This document shows positions 46,663-54,235 of a stretch of DNA of 64,000 nt, piece by piece. The DNA is taken from NCBI RefSeq assembly GCF_000233695.2, contig NZ_CM001488.1, positions 3,583,601 through 3,647,600 of the forward strand, given 5' to 3'. Positions within the stretch are counted from its first letter, which is position 1, and each line of letters starts with the position of its first letter. The stretch is from Desulfobacter postgatei 2ac9 (GTDB lineage Bacteria; Desulfobacterota; Desulfobacteria; Desulfobacterales; Desulfobacteraceae). Made by a program: the position numbers and the translations under genes. A model generated the notes under the pieces. It was not told the origin of the DNA, made no database searches, and worked only from the letters and a program-made list of their open reading frames with translations.

Positions 46663-46697
46663 CCCAACTTTCTTGTAAAAGTTGGGAATTTGTTAGG
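46663..46697. repeat. 35-bp hairpin repeat, copy 2
   Basis: Stem CCCAACTTT (46663-46671)/AAAGTTGGG (46678-46686) with loop CTTGTA, followed by GTTAGG at 46692-46697, the same total length as copy 1. It lies about 220 bp before hipB. The conserved arms with different loops suggest selection on structure or a protein-binding site. Confidence 0.7.
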
Positions 46698-46914
46698 GGA
46701 GAAGCTTCTTAATCTGAATAAAAAAATTCTTCATTATACAGGGACGATTCTGGAATGGTAGAGATGTGAGAGCCTATCTTGAAAGTATTTGGTGAAAAGG
46801 CAATTATTTTTTTTCATAAGGCTTATATGGCGAAAGCGGCATAAAATAAAAATATAGCTTTTTAAACATAATTTGATATTATACCGTTATCGACATATTT
46901 TTTTGGAGGACGCG

Positions 46915-47187
46915 ATGCAGCAGATCATGGTCTCCCCCAGTGATCTTGGGGTAACGCTTAAAGAATTGAGGAAACAAAAAGGGATGACCCAAAGAGCTTT
47001 GGGTAAACGGGTGGGGCTTGACCAAAAACGGATCTCCCTGATGGAAAACGGCAATCCCAATATCCGGGTAGCCAGCCTGTTCAGGCTACTTTCCGCCCTT
47101 GACGTGGGCATGACCCTTGAGCCCAAGGCCATTGAAGGAACGACTCCAGTCCAGGGGAGTCAGGAAGATAATAAGGATGAATGGTGA
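46915..47187 (+). CDS. hipB: HipB-like antitoxin/transcriptional repressor
   Basis: A 90-residue protein with a Xre-type helix-turn-helix (GVTLKELRKQKGMTQRALGKRVGLDQKRISLMENG) at about residues 12-45 and a short C-terminal tail. HipB neutralises HipA and represses the operon by binding palindromic operators. The ATG at 46915 follows TGGAGGACGCG; the longer frame is rejected. The stop overlaps the hipA start (ATGGTGA), as is typical of coupled toxin-antitoxin pairs. Candidate binding sites are the hairpin repeats upstream. Confidence 0.9.
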   Translation: MQQIMVSPSDLGVTLKELRKQKGMTQRALGKRVGLDQKRISLMENGNPNIRVASLFRLLSALDVGMTLEPKAIEGTTPVQGSQEDNKDEW

Positions 47188-48512
47188 TGGGAAAGGCAAA
47201 AAATCTTACCGTTCTTATGAACGGTGTTCCTGTGGGCCATCTGACCCGAAGTGCCAAAGGGATTATCTCTTTTGGTTATGACGAGGATTGGCTTTCAGAC
47301 CGCAATAGAAGACCCTTGTCCCTATCTCTGCCTCTTACAACCCAGGTTTATTCTGGTGACCGGGTTGAAAATTATTTTGACAACCTGCTGCCTGACAACA
47401 TGACATTGCGCAACAGGCTGCAGGCCAGGGTCGGGGCTTCGTCCACCCGGGCCTTTGACCTGCTCTCCCATATCGGCAGGGATTGTGTGGGGGCTGTGCA
47501 GCTTGTGCCTGAAGGGGAAAGGCCAAATGTCAAAATGGTCACGGCAGATCGAGTGGATGAATCACAGATAGAGGCTATTCTTAAATCTTATTCCGCCATG
47601 CCCTTGGGGGTGGACATTGATGCCGATTTCAGGCTTTCCGTTGCCGGAGCCCAGGAAAAAACCGCTTTCCTCAGAATGCAAGGCAACTGGTACCGCCCTT
47701 CCGGGGCCACGCCCACCAGCCACATTTTCAAGCTGCCCATGGGCTGGCTGGGCCAGACCGGCCTGGATTTGTCAGGTAGTGTGGAAAACGAATGGCTCTG
47801 CCAGAAACTTTTGGACGCTTTTGGCATGGCTGCGGCTGACACCCGGATGGCGAATTTCGGCAGCCAGAAGGTACTGGTAGTGAAGCGGTTTGACCGGCGC
47901 TGGTCCGCTGACGGCTCCTGGCTGATCCGGCTTCCCCAGGAAGATATCTGCCAGGCCACGGGAACGCCTTCTGCTCTGAAATATGAGACGGACGGGGGAC
48001 CGGGTATGGCTGCGATCATGGGCCTGCTTCTGGGCTCTGACAGAGCCCATGTGGACAGGACCGTCTTTATGACTGCCCAGGTGCTTTTCTGGATGCTGGG
48101 GGCCATTGACGGCCATGCCAAAAATTTCAGCATCTTTCTTCGGCCCGGCAGCCGCTTTCACCTGACCCCCCTTTACGATGTCATTTCGATCTATCCTTTG
48201 GTCAAAGCCGGCCAGATTTCCATGCACAAGGTGAAGATGGCCATGGCCGTGTCAGGGAAAAACCGCCATTACAGATGGAACAGCATAGCCAGAAGACATT
48301 GGCTGGACACGGCAAAAAAATGCAGGTACCCGGAAGATGAGATGAAGCAGATCATTGAAAAATGCTGCGATATAACACAAGAATGTATAGATCACGCAGG
48401 TGCGGCCCTGCCCCCTGGATTTCCCGGTCAGATTTCATCAGCAATTTTTTCAGGGATACACCAGGCAAGGGAACAGTTAATAAAAGAGCAGCCCCAATAC
48501 CGGGGCAGATAA
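47181..48512 (+). CDS. hipA: HipA-like serine/threonine kinase toxin
   Basis: A 443-residue protein of full HipA length (E. coli 440). It has the N-terminal subdomain (LMNGVPVGHLTR), GAQEKTAFL with the ATP-binding region, SHIFKLPMG, VVKRFDR, LPQEDICQATG (activation segment), the catalytic GAIDGHAKNFSIF and the metal-binding YDVIS. HipA phosphorylates a tRNA synthetase (GltX in E. coli) to induce dormancy; the target here is unknown. Codon use is GC-rich compared with the AT-rich flanks, consistent with acquisition as a unit with hipB. Confidence 0.93.
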   Translation: MVMGKAKNLTVLMNGVPVGHLTRSAKGIISFGYDEDWLSDRNRRPLSLSLPLTTQVYSGDRVENYFDNLLPDNMTLRNRLQARVGASSTRAFDLLSHIGRDCVGAVQLVPEGERPNVKMVTADRVDESQIEAILKSYSAMPLGVDIDADFRLSVAGAQEKTAFLRMQGNWYRPSGATPTSHIFKLPMGWLGQTGLDLSGSVENEWLCQKLLDAFGMAAADTRMANFGSQKVLVVKRFDRRWSADGSWLIRLPQEDICQATGTPSALKYETDGGPGMAAIMGLLLGSDRAHVDRTVFMTAQVLFWMLGAIDGHAKNFSIFLRPGSRFHLTPLYDVISIYPLVKAGQISMHKVKMAMAVSGKNRHYRWNSIARRHWLDTAKKCRYPEDEMKQIIEKCCDITQECIDHAGAALPPGFPGQISSAIFSGIHQAREQLIKEQPQYRGR

Positions 48513-48581
48513 ACGAGGAAGCAGATGGAAAACGAATCCAGAATTGGAAGCTTGGCAGACTAATTTTACCGAGCTACAACC

Positions 48582-48820
48582 TTACTCTTTTGGTATCGTT
48601 TTCTTTGAAGGGCCTTCTACCTGTTTGGACAGCCTTTGATTTTCTGCGATAGCCACATCAAGATCGTGTTTTAATTTTGCCATGTCAGATAAAAGTGTTT
48701 CCTGATTCCTAAGCTGGCTCCTGACTGCTTCCAACTCTCCTTTGACCTGTGCTGCAGCCGTTCTTTCTGCATTGATCTTTTCTACACAAATTATTTTTTC
48801 CGCGGTCAAGTTCTCTTTTA
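48582..48820 (-). pseudogene. Coiled-coil protein fragment truncated by the IS
   Basis: An open frame of about 79 codons running leftward out of the IS left end to TAA at 48582. It is strongly helical and heptad-like (KGELEAVRSQLRNQETLL, KLKHDLDVAIAENQRLSKQV). The 5' part is missing at the IS boundary, so it is the tail of a disrupted gene. KfrA-like DNA-binding proteins have such tails, but this assignment is speculative. Confidence 0.5.
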
Positions 48821-50136
48821 AGGGAGTTGGCCGTTTTTGAATTCCCGATTTTATGTTATGCTCGCCGCTCAACTCGAAAGGATAAAAGGTCATGAAGATA
48901 TCGACAGTGGAGAAGAACGGGATAACACCGGAAGTCGTGGAGATGGTTTGCTCTCTGGTTGGGCGCATCCCTTGGCCTGAGCGTCGGCAGGCAATGGCGG
49001 ATGTAACAAATAGGCTGTTGGATGGCAAGCCCCGGGTTGCGGAAGACGTATTCGGATGGGGGCGTGCAACCGTAGAGATGGGGATAAACGAACTGAGAAC
49101 AGGTATTGTGTGCCTCAACGACATTTCCAAACGGCACAAGCCCAGGACTGAGGACAAATATCCACAAATGATCAAGGATATTCATGAGATCATGGTTCCC
49201 CAAAGCCATGCCGATCCCCATTTGCGTACCACCTTGGCGTATACGAACATGACAGCGGCAGCTGTACGCGATGCCCTGTTGAAAAAGGGTTGGCCGGAAG
49301 AGCAGGTGCCCGCAGTGCGCACGCTCTCGGAGATTTTGTTGCGCCAGGGTTACAGGCTGCGAAGCGTGGCAAAAACCAAAGTTCAAAAAAAAACGAATGG
49401 ACAGACCAGATTTTCAAAAATGTCCATGAGGTAAATGCCGAAGCTGATTCGGACCCCAAAACGGTTCGCATCAGCGTGGACACCAAAGCCACCGTCCATG
49501 TCGGCGACTACTCTCGAAAGGGCAAATCGCGTGGATTGGAAGCAGTGAAGGCCCTTGACCACGAGATGATGCCCAAGGAAAAGCTGGTGCCTGGGGGAAT
49601 AGTGGAAACAGAGACCGGCAAAGCATTCCTGTTCTTGACGGACAGCAACAAGACCAGCGATTTCCTGATGGACGGCATTGATCTTTGGTGGAATAGCCGC
49701 AGGGAAAGCCTTGGAGATGTTACCCGTCTTGTCATCAACATGGACAATGGCCCGGAATGTAGCGGCCGCAGAACCCGTTTTCTCCAACGGATGGTCGAGT
49801 TTGCGAACACGAGCGGTCTTGAGATTCGCCTTGCGTACTACCCACCCTACCACAGCAAATACAACTACATTGAGCACTACTGGGGTGGATTGGAACAATC
49901 ATGGAACGGCTATCTCCTTGATAGTGTGGAAACCGTGCTCAAAAGAGCAGGAAACTTCGTATGGAGAGGCGTAAAGACAACCGTCAGCCTCCTTACATCA
50001 GTATACCAGAAGGGAATCACCCTATGCACAAAGGAGAAAGCAGAACTTGAAAAGCGCCTTGATCGTTTTACCCAGCTTCCTCAGTGGGATATTACTATTC
50101 GACCATTAACGGTAAATTGAGATCGGCTAAGTCCCT
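48821..50136 (+). mobile_element. ISAzo13-type insertion sequence
   Basis: About 1316 bp. The ends AGGGAGTTGGCCG (48821-48833) and the reverse complement of the right end, AGGGACTTAGCCG (50136-50124), are inverted repeats with two mismatches in 13. The element is flanked on both sides by TA (48819-48820 and 50137-50138), a possible 2-bp target duplication. It contains one transposase gene split over two frames. The flanking reading frames belong to different genes (coiled-coil fragment on the left, integrase tail on the right), so the insertion landed in already rearranged DNA or was followed by deletion. Confidence 0.8.
48892..50120 (+). CDS. ISAzo13-family transposase, requires -1 frameshift
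   Basis: The first frame (48892-49434) carries the helix-turn-helix and N-terminal part. The second (to 50120) holds the DDE catalytic core with VRISVDTKATVHVGDYS, NMDNGPECSGRRTRFLQ, YYPPYHSKYNYIEHYWG and the tail LPQWDITIRPLTVN. They join at the A9 run 49385-49393: moving -1 there gives a smooth family-like protein (KVQKKNEWTDQIFKNVHEVNAEADS). The run could be a programmed slippage site or a one-base indel that killed the gene. With the shift, about 409 residues result, a normal size. Confidence 0.8.
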
Positions 50137-50138
50137 TA

Positions 50139-50296
50139 GAAGACATGCCGCCACGTATGCCAGCCGGTCAGGAGTTCCCATTGAAATCGTTTCAAAAATT
50201 ATCCTCCGGCACTCCAACCTATCTACCACCCAGAGGTATCTTGGAAAAATCAGCGACACCGAGGCCATGTATTGGATTGAGAATATTTACCGTTAA
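50139..50296 (+). pseudogene. C-terminal stub of a tyrosine recombinase (integrase)
   Basis: About 52 codons read SLRRHAATYASRSGVPIEIV, then LRHSNLSTTQRYLGKI. They contain the Arg/His-x2-Arg-type and catalytic Tyr (TTQRYLG) regions of phage-type integrases. The upstream part of the gene is absent, replaced by the IS right end. This marks the site of a former integrative element. Confidence 0.8.
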
Positions 50297-50304
50297 AAAT
50301 CGAA

Positions 50305-50329
50305 GGGGATTGGGGTGATCCCAATCCCC
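50305..50329. terminator. Perfect 10-bp hairpin after the integrase stub
   Basis: GGGGATTGGG (50305-50314)/CCCAATCCCC (50320-50329) with loop GTGAT. It lies 8 bp past the integrase stop. On the minus strand TTCGATTTTT follows, so it may terminate leftward transcription from the HsdR-N gene. Confidence 0.5.
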
Positions 50330-50349
50330 AACAATAGAAACTCCAGTGC

Positions 50350-50532
50350 TCATGGGATTTTTCGGAACAATAGAGTTTTTTCATAGACACATTGTAGGGC
50401 CTCTAATTCCTCAAAATCTTTGAAGATGGGCGATTCACGGCGGCGGAGCCGCCGTAAACGTGAAAACCACCAGTTTATCTGGTGAATTTTATGATTGTGC
50501 CAAGTGTCAAAGATCCTGTTTATTGCACCCAT
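50350..50532 (-). CDS. Possible small basic protein downstream of the HsdR-N gene
   Basis: A 60-codon frame starting 3 bp after the stop of the HsdR-N-domain gene: MGAINRIFDTWHNHKIHQIN, then WWFSRLRRLRRRE and a mixed tail. The basic run RLRRLRRR is encoded by a GC-rich perfect hairpin (ACGGCGGC/GCCGCCGT, 50437-50455), so it may be an incidental product of a structured element. No family or clear ribosome-binding site was found. Confidence 0.3.
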   Translation of the reverse strand: MGAINRIFDTWHNHKIHQINWWFSRLRRLRRRESPIFKDFEELEALQCVYEKTLLFRKIP

Positions 50533-50535
50533 GTT

Positions 50536-51606
50536 TTATGCGCTCTGTGCTTGCTCATAAAACCCAACCGTTTCTTTGATTTTATTGGCATATTTGTAAA
50601 TTTCGTTCAGGCCTTGTATTGGTTGTTTCGTCTCGGTTTTATCGCTGGCAATTAGTCCTATATACTTTTGAGAAGTATTAAAGTGGAGGCGGCAGAGCGG
50701 TTTTCTGTTATTATCATCCAGGAGAATACCGAAATAACTTTTGTTGTCTCTATGGACGACTCTGGATACATCGACTACTTCATGTAATATTGCTCTCACA
50801 ATATAGAATCCATCTAATTCTTCTTGTGTGGTCACCACGCCTGTTTCTTTAGTGGGGATGGTTTCTTCCTCAAGCACTTCCTTCTTTTCTTCATCGCTTG
50901 TAAGAGCTGATTTGAGACGATCATTAATTCTACCATTAATCAGCAGATTGATGGCCTGTTTGACTATCGGAGTGAATTGTTCAATAACCGGTTGTGTTTT
51001 TAGACCTGTGTAGACATTACCTAATATAAACTTTACTAGCTCTTGCGATGGTGAGGCGAACTCACTTTCGAGCAGGTTTTTTATCTCCCTAGTATATTTC
51101 AAGTCATTTGCCGAAAGAAGCATCTTGTCGAGTTCGAAAGAGTTTTTTGTAAGCTTTTTCAATTCGGGAATGATTTGAGGATCGATTTCTAGCAGGTTAA
51201 TTTCCATGAACGGTTTTTCATCCATCTTGTTCGGTTCTTCAAGATCTGAAAAAAATCTATATGATATCCCGTTGGTTAAGACAGATATTCTCGCTGTCGT
51301 AACATGGAAGTACCGACGTAACTGTGAAGCATGGCAGTCGATGAGATTGGATCCACAATTTTTACATTCGAACAACATAGTGACCTTGCCATCCGAGACG
51401 ATAGCATAGTCAACTTTTTCTCCTTTTTTGCTACCAACATCAGCAATATATTCTGGGATAACCTCGGATGGATCAAAAACATCATAACCGAGGGCCTGAA
51501 TGAACGGCATGACAAGAGCGTTTTTTGTCGCTTCCTCAGTTTTTATAATATCTTTTTGTTTGATCGCCCGTGTTGAAAGTGCAGCCAACTGGTCAGTAAA
51601 TTCCAT
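50536..51606 (-). CDS. Orphan protein with type I restriction enzyme R-subunit N-terminal domain
   Basis: A 356-residue protein with a PD-(D/E)xK nuclease fold of the HSDR_N type: ATKNALVMPFIQALGYDVFDPSEV, VDYAIVSDG with the catalytic Asp, and LFECKNCG with the Glu-x-Lys pair. The C-terminal half is unassigned; the helicase domain of HsdR is absent. Such stand-alone proteins are common in accessory regions and may take part in DNA defence. The AT-rich coding sequence and mobile surroundings suggest transfer. An AGGAGAGG site precedes the ATG. Confidence 0.82.
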   Translation of the reverse strand: MEFTDQLAALSTRAIKQKDIIKTEEATKNALVMPFIQALGYDVFDPSEVIPEYIADVGSKKGEKVDYAIVSDGKVTMLFECKNCGSNLIDCHASQLRRYFHVTTARISVLTNGISYRFFSDLEEPNKMDEKPFMEINLLEIDPQIIPELKKLTKNSFELDKMLLSANDLKYTREIKNLLESEFASPSQELVKFILGNVYTGLKTQPVIEQFTPIVKQAINLLINGRINDRLKSALTSDEEKKEVLEEETIPTKETGVVTTQEELDGFYIVRAILHEVVDVSRVVHRDNKSYFGILLDDNNRKPLCRLHFNTSQKYIGLIASDKTETKQPIQGLNEIYKYANKIKETVGFYEQAQSA

Positions 51607-51705
51607 TACCTCTCCTCAGTCTAATAATTATCGTGTTAGTGCCATCCACCAGTAAAAATAGGGTCAACGCCATTCTTTTGCCCAGCGGATAATCGCGGAG
51701 CCGCC

Positions 51706-51792
51706 GAGAACGTCTAAGCTAAGCGGCTCGGTGTTAGCCGCGTCCGGTAGAGCGCGAAGCGCGGAACGAACTTGAGCGACTTGTTAAGCATT
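51706..51792 (-). promoter_or_regulatory. attC-like (integron recombination) sequence
   Basis: On the minus strand the stretch begins GCTTAACAAGTCGCTCAAG, which resembles the RYYYAAC-led half of gene-cassette attC sites. It contains the palindromic GCGCTTCGCGC and further GC-rich arms (GCGGCTAACACCGAGCCGC), and ends near TTAGACGTT. The expected GTTRRRY at the far end is degenerate. It lies about 205 bp past the alcohol dehydrogenase stop in the cassette orientation. A GTTAGGC core is also seen at about 53232-53238 before that gene. Confidence 0.3.
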
Positions 51793-51874
51793 TGGCTGCC
51801 TCTGCGCTTTGTGCTGAATTAGTGCCGTACGCATATGACCAGGAGACTTCTCATATGCGTCATCACTCAGAAAC

Positions 51875-51919
51875 TGGGGTCAGATGAAGGTTCACGCAAT
51901 AAATGTTCATCTGACCCCA
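51875..51919. repeat. Inverted repeat of the ggggtcagatga type (REP/RAYT-like)
   Basis: TGGGGTCAGATGAA (51875-51888) and TTCATCTGACCCCA (51906-51919) are a perfect 14-bp inverted repeat with a 17-nt loop. A single further arm TGGGGTCAGATGA occurs at 53162-53174 on the other side of the alcohol dehydrogenase gene. Such GGGGTCAG arms are familiar at the borders of IS200-like REP transposase units. No transposase is present here. Confidence 0.6.
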
Positions 51920-51999
51920 ATTTACTCAGGTCGTCATACGGAGGCGAGTCTTCTTTGTTCTTCGGCATAGTGGTTCCGTCTGGGAAGTTGGCAGCATGG

Positions 52000-53016
52000 C
52001 TATTGCGTTAGGTCGATCACGACCTTGCCGAAATGCGCTCCCGACTCAAGGTAGCGGAACGCCTCCTGCGCCTCGGCAAACGGGAATACGCGATCGACTA
52101 CCGGCTTCATGCCGGTTTCAGCAACCAGCCTTGCGACTTGCTCCAGCATTGCTCGGCTGCCGACGTAGATGCCGACCATGCGCTTGGCACCGAGCGTCAG
52201 GGTCAACGGATTGACCTCGCCACCGAAGCCGCTGACGCCTCCGATGACGGCGATGGTCCCGCCCACGGCGGTGGATGCGACAGAGCGGGTAACGGTTCCC
52301 TGCCCGCCGACCTCCAGCACCACATCGACTCCCTCGCCGCCAGTTTGGTTTAGCACCTCGTCCTGCCATTCGGGGGTCGCACGGTAGTTGATCGTCACGT
52401 CCGCACCCAGGGCGCGGGCGCGCACCAGCTTCTCATCGCTGGACGATGTGATGATCACCCGCATGCCTGCAGCCTTTGCCAGTTGCAGACCCAGGATTGA
52501 AACACCACCGGTGCCAAGCAAGAGAACAGTATCGCCGGGGCGAACGTCGGATGACTCGAAGATCGAATTCCACGCGGTGACGCCTGCACACGGGAGGGTT
52601 GACGCCTCGACGTATCCCAGCTGGTCCGGGATCTTGGCGAGGGTTTCCTCATGCAGCGTGACTTCCTCGGCCAGCATACCGTCAACGTCGCCACCGAGCG
52701 AGTTCCGGACCTTACTTCGATCAGGTCTACCTTCGAGCCAATGGGGGAAGAAGGACGCCGCCACCCGGTCGACCGGCTTGACCCGGCGGACCATCGAACC
52801 GACTGCGATGACATCTCCCGCGCCATCGGAACAGGGAATGACTGGGTGATCTACCTTTGTCGGATCCATCCCCTTGGCGACCACCAGATCGCGATAGTTT
52901 AGCGACACAGCACGTACCCTGACGCGTACTTCGTAGGGCTCGAGCGGGCGCTCGACGATGTCTTCCAACTGCAGTCCGTCGATCTGCCCGCCATGCGAGA
53001 TCCGATAGGCCTTCAT
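52000..53016 (-). CDS. Zinc-independent alcohol dehydrogenase/quinone oxidoreductase (MDR family)
   Basis: A 338-residue medium-chain dehydrogenase/reductase: SLNYRDLVVAKG, IPCSDGAGDVIAVG, the NAD(P) loop LLGTGGVSILGLQLAKAAG, and VVDRVFPFAEAQEAFRYLES, typical of YhdH/quinone-oxidoreductase-like proteins. The structural zinc cysteines are absent. Base composition is markedly GC-richer than the surroundings, and the gene is bracketed by GGGGTCAG repeats and attC-like sequences, pointing to recent acquisition. The physiological substrate is unknown. A GAGGAGCAATC site precedes the ATG. Confidence 0.88.
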   Translation of the reverse strand: MKAYRISHGGQIDGLQLEDIVERPLEPYEVRVRVRAVSLNYRDLVVAKGMDPTKVDHPVIPCSDGAGDVIAVGSMVRRVKPVDRVAASFFPHWLEGRPDRSKVRNSLGGDVDGMLAEEVTLHEETLAKIPDQLGYVEASTLPCAGVTAWNSIFESSDVRPGDTVLLLGTGGVSILGLQLAKAAGMRVIITSSSDEKLVRARALGADVTINYRATPEWQDEVLNQTGGEGVDVVLEVGGQGTVTRSVASTAVGGTIAVIGGVSGFGGEVNPLTLTLGAKRMVGIYVGSRAMLEQVARLVAETGMKPVVDRVFPFAEAQEAFRYLESGAHFGKVVIDLTQ

Positions 53017-53584
53017 GATTGCTCCTCAAAGTTGCCACTCATCGCGCGTTTCCGCTACAAACGGAGCCGCCTTGCGGCATGCATCGTACGCCATTAAGTT
53101 GCACGCAACCAATCGGTGTATCGCGTTTTGCGGCTGACGGCTGACGGCTGAAGCGAGTAATTGGGGTCAGATGACCATTAACACAAGTAAGTACAAGTCG
53201 CTCTATCAACTCAGCACCCTTCCTGATCTGGCCTAACAATATGTTCAGCAGATCTGTATATCATCCAAGAGTGATTATCTAACTGCATAACATGATATTT
53301 TTAATGTTAACCAGATCTGCATAATTCCTTTTGCAAATCACCACTCTTGGAATAATTAAACATCCCCTGCGCCAAATTGCAATAGTCAATTAAATACCCT
53401 GTACAAATTACCTTTATTCTTGGCCAGAAGACCGATGACTTATGGTATCATTCAGGCCCAAAGCCATTATTGAAAGGAATGTTGACTACTTCTGTTATTG
53501 ATTGTATCAAGATCCAAATCTTATTAAAGTATAAACAGAACCGAAAACGCCCATTATTCAGAGTCCTGGGTTTGATATTCCGGG
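53017..53584. other. Non-coding stretch with short repeats
   Basis: This is 568 bp. It contains three tandem CGGCTGA units (53131-53151), the single GGGGTCAG arm, and an A/T-rich part with repeated CAGATCTG (near 53249 and 53319) and inverted CCAAGAGTG/CACTCTTGG boxes. The boxes suggest a decayed mobile element. No gene is supported. Confidence 0.4.
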
Positions 53585-53850
53585 CTACAGATAGTACCAG
53601 CAGCGGGTGTCCTGTGAGATATTTCCGCCCAGTGTTCCCTGGTTGCGGATCTGGGGAGAGGTGACTTCTCCGGCCGCATCGGCAAAGCTCATCACCTGTC
53701 CTGCCTCTTTTGATGTCACCTGTCCGTCGCTGACAATGAAATCTTCAGGCCTGCCGCCCGTTGACGTTCAAGGTAATGAGCCGCTCTGCCACTTTGACGG
53801 TGGGCGCGGCTTGTGCCTGGGCATGGCCGCCGAGTAATCCCGCCGGTTCA
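53585..53850 (-). pseudogene. Relic of a molybdenum hydroxylase (xanthine dehydrogenase-like) gene pair
   Basis: Two fragments in different frames lie side by side. 53745-53850 reads LLGGHAQAQAAPTVKVAERL then ITLNVNGRQ, like a Tat-exported 2Fe-2S subunit start (YagT type). 53585-53745 reads SPQIRNQGTLGGNISQDTRC and ends WYYL, the hallmark of the FAD-binding subunit (YagS/CoxM type). Both are short and frameshifted against each other, so a larger operon was deleted to this scar. Confidence 0.7.
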
Positions 53851-53984
53851 TCCCCCCCCCGGTCTGGCGTGTTTTCCCACATCGTTACAATCACACATGT
53901 CGGTTTTCTTTTTGAAGTCAAATCCCGATATCGGATTTTTTGATGGCAATTAAGATGCTGCGTTTATGTTGATTTATTTTTAAC

Positions 53985-54014
53985 CCCAATTGCATGGCAT
54001 TCTATGCAATTGGG
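53985..54014 (+). terminator. Strong hairpin with T-run
   Basis: CCCAATTGCAT (53985-53995)/ATGCAATTGGG (54004-54014), a perfect 11-bp stem with an 8-nt loop, followed by TTTTTT at 54019-54024. No intact plus-strand gene lies immediately upstream, so it may be a leftover of the deleted operon. The remainder of 53851-54187 shows nothing else. Confidence 0.6.
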
Positions 54015-54187
54015 AAGGTTTTTTATAAGAAAGTTTCCAGCAAGCAACTGGATTCTTTCTGTCTTTGTTGTGGGCCGAAGTCTCGGTGTCGATAGACCAA
54101 TGACGGCCCGTGGTCGTTATATGAAAGTACCGATAAGTTGTTAAGTTACTTTCATTTTTGGGTGTTGGACGCGATAGGGTGGTGATA

Positions 54188-54235
54188 AATCCGGTCCCTG
54201 GCCGTTACTTCGTTATTCCGGCCAGGGACCGGATT
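54188..54235 (-). terminator. 17-bp perfect hairpin spanning the 3' end of the ADP-ribosylglycohydrolase gene
   Basis: AATCCGGTCCCTGGCCG (54188-54204) and its complement (54219-54235) pair perfectly, with the TAA stop (54205-54207) inside the 14-nt loop. There is no T-run. It may block 3' exonucleases or act as a factor-assisted terminator. Confidence 0.5.

Noticed and set aside
46873-46914. Upstream start for hipB
   Set aside because: ATG 46915 has an ideal GGAGGA site; the upstream codons are AT-rich leader.
50437-50455. GC-rich perfect hairpin as a terminator of the HsdR-N gene
   Set aside because: No T-run follows on either strand; it lies inside a possible small ORF and is noted there.
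53248-53350. CAGATCTG and CCAAGAGTG repeats as a complete mobile element
   Set aside because: The boxes do not form consistent terminal repeats; described only as non-coding repeats.
53470-53943. Plus-strand ORFs in the accessory region
   Set aside because: They are antisense shadows of the molybdenum-hydroxylase relic, with no starts or families.
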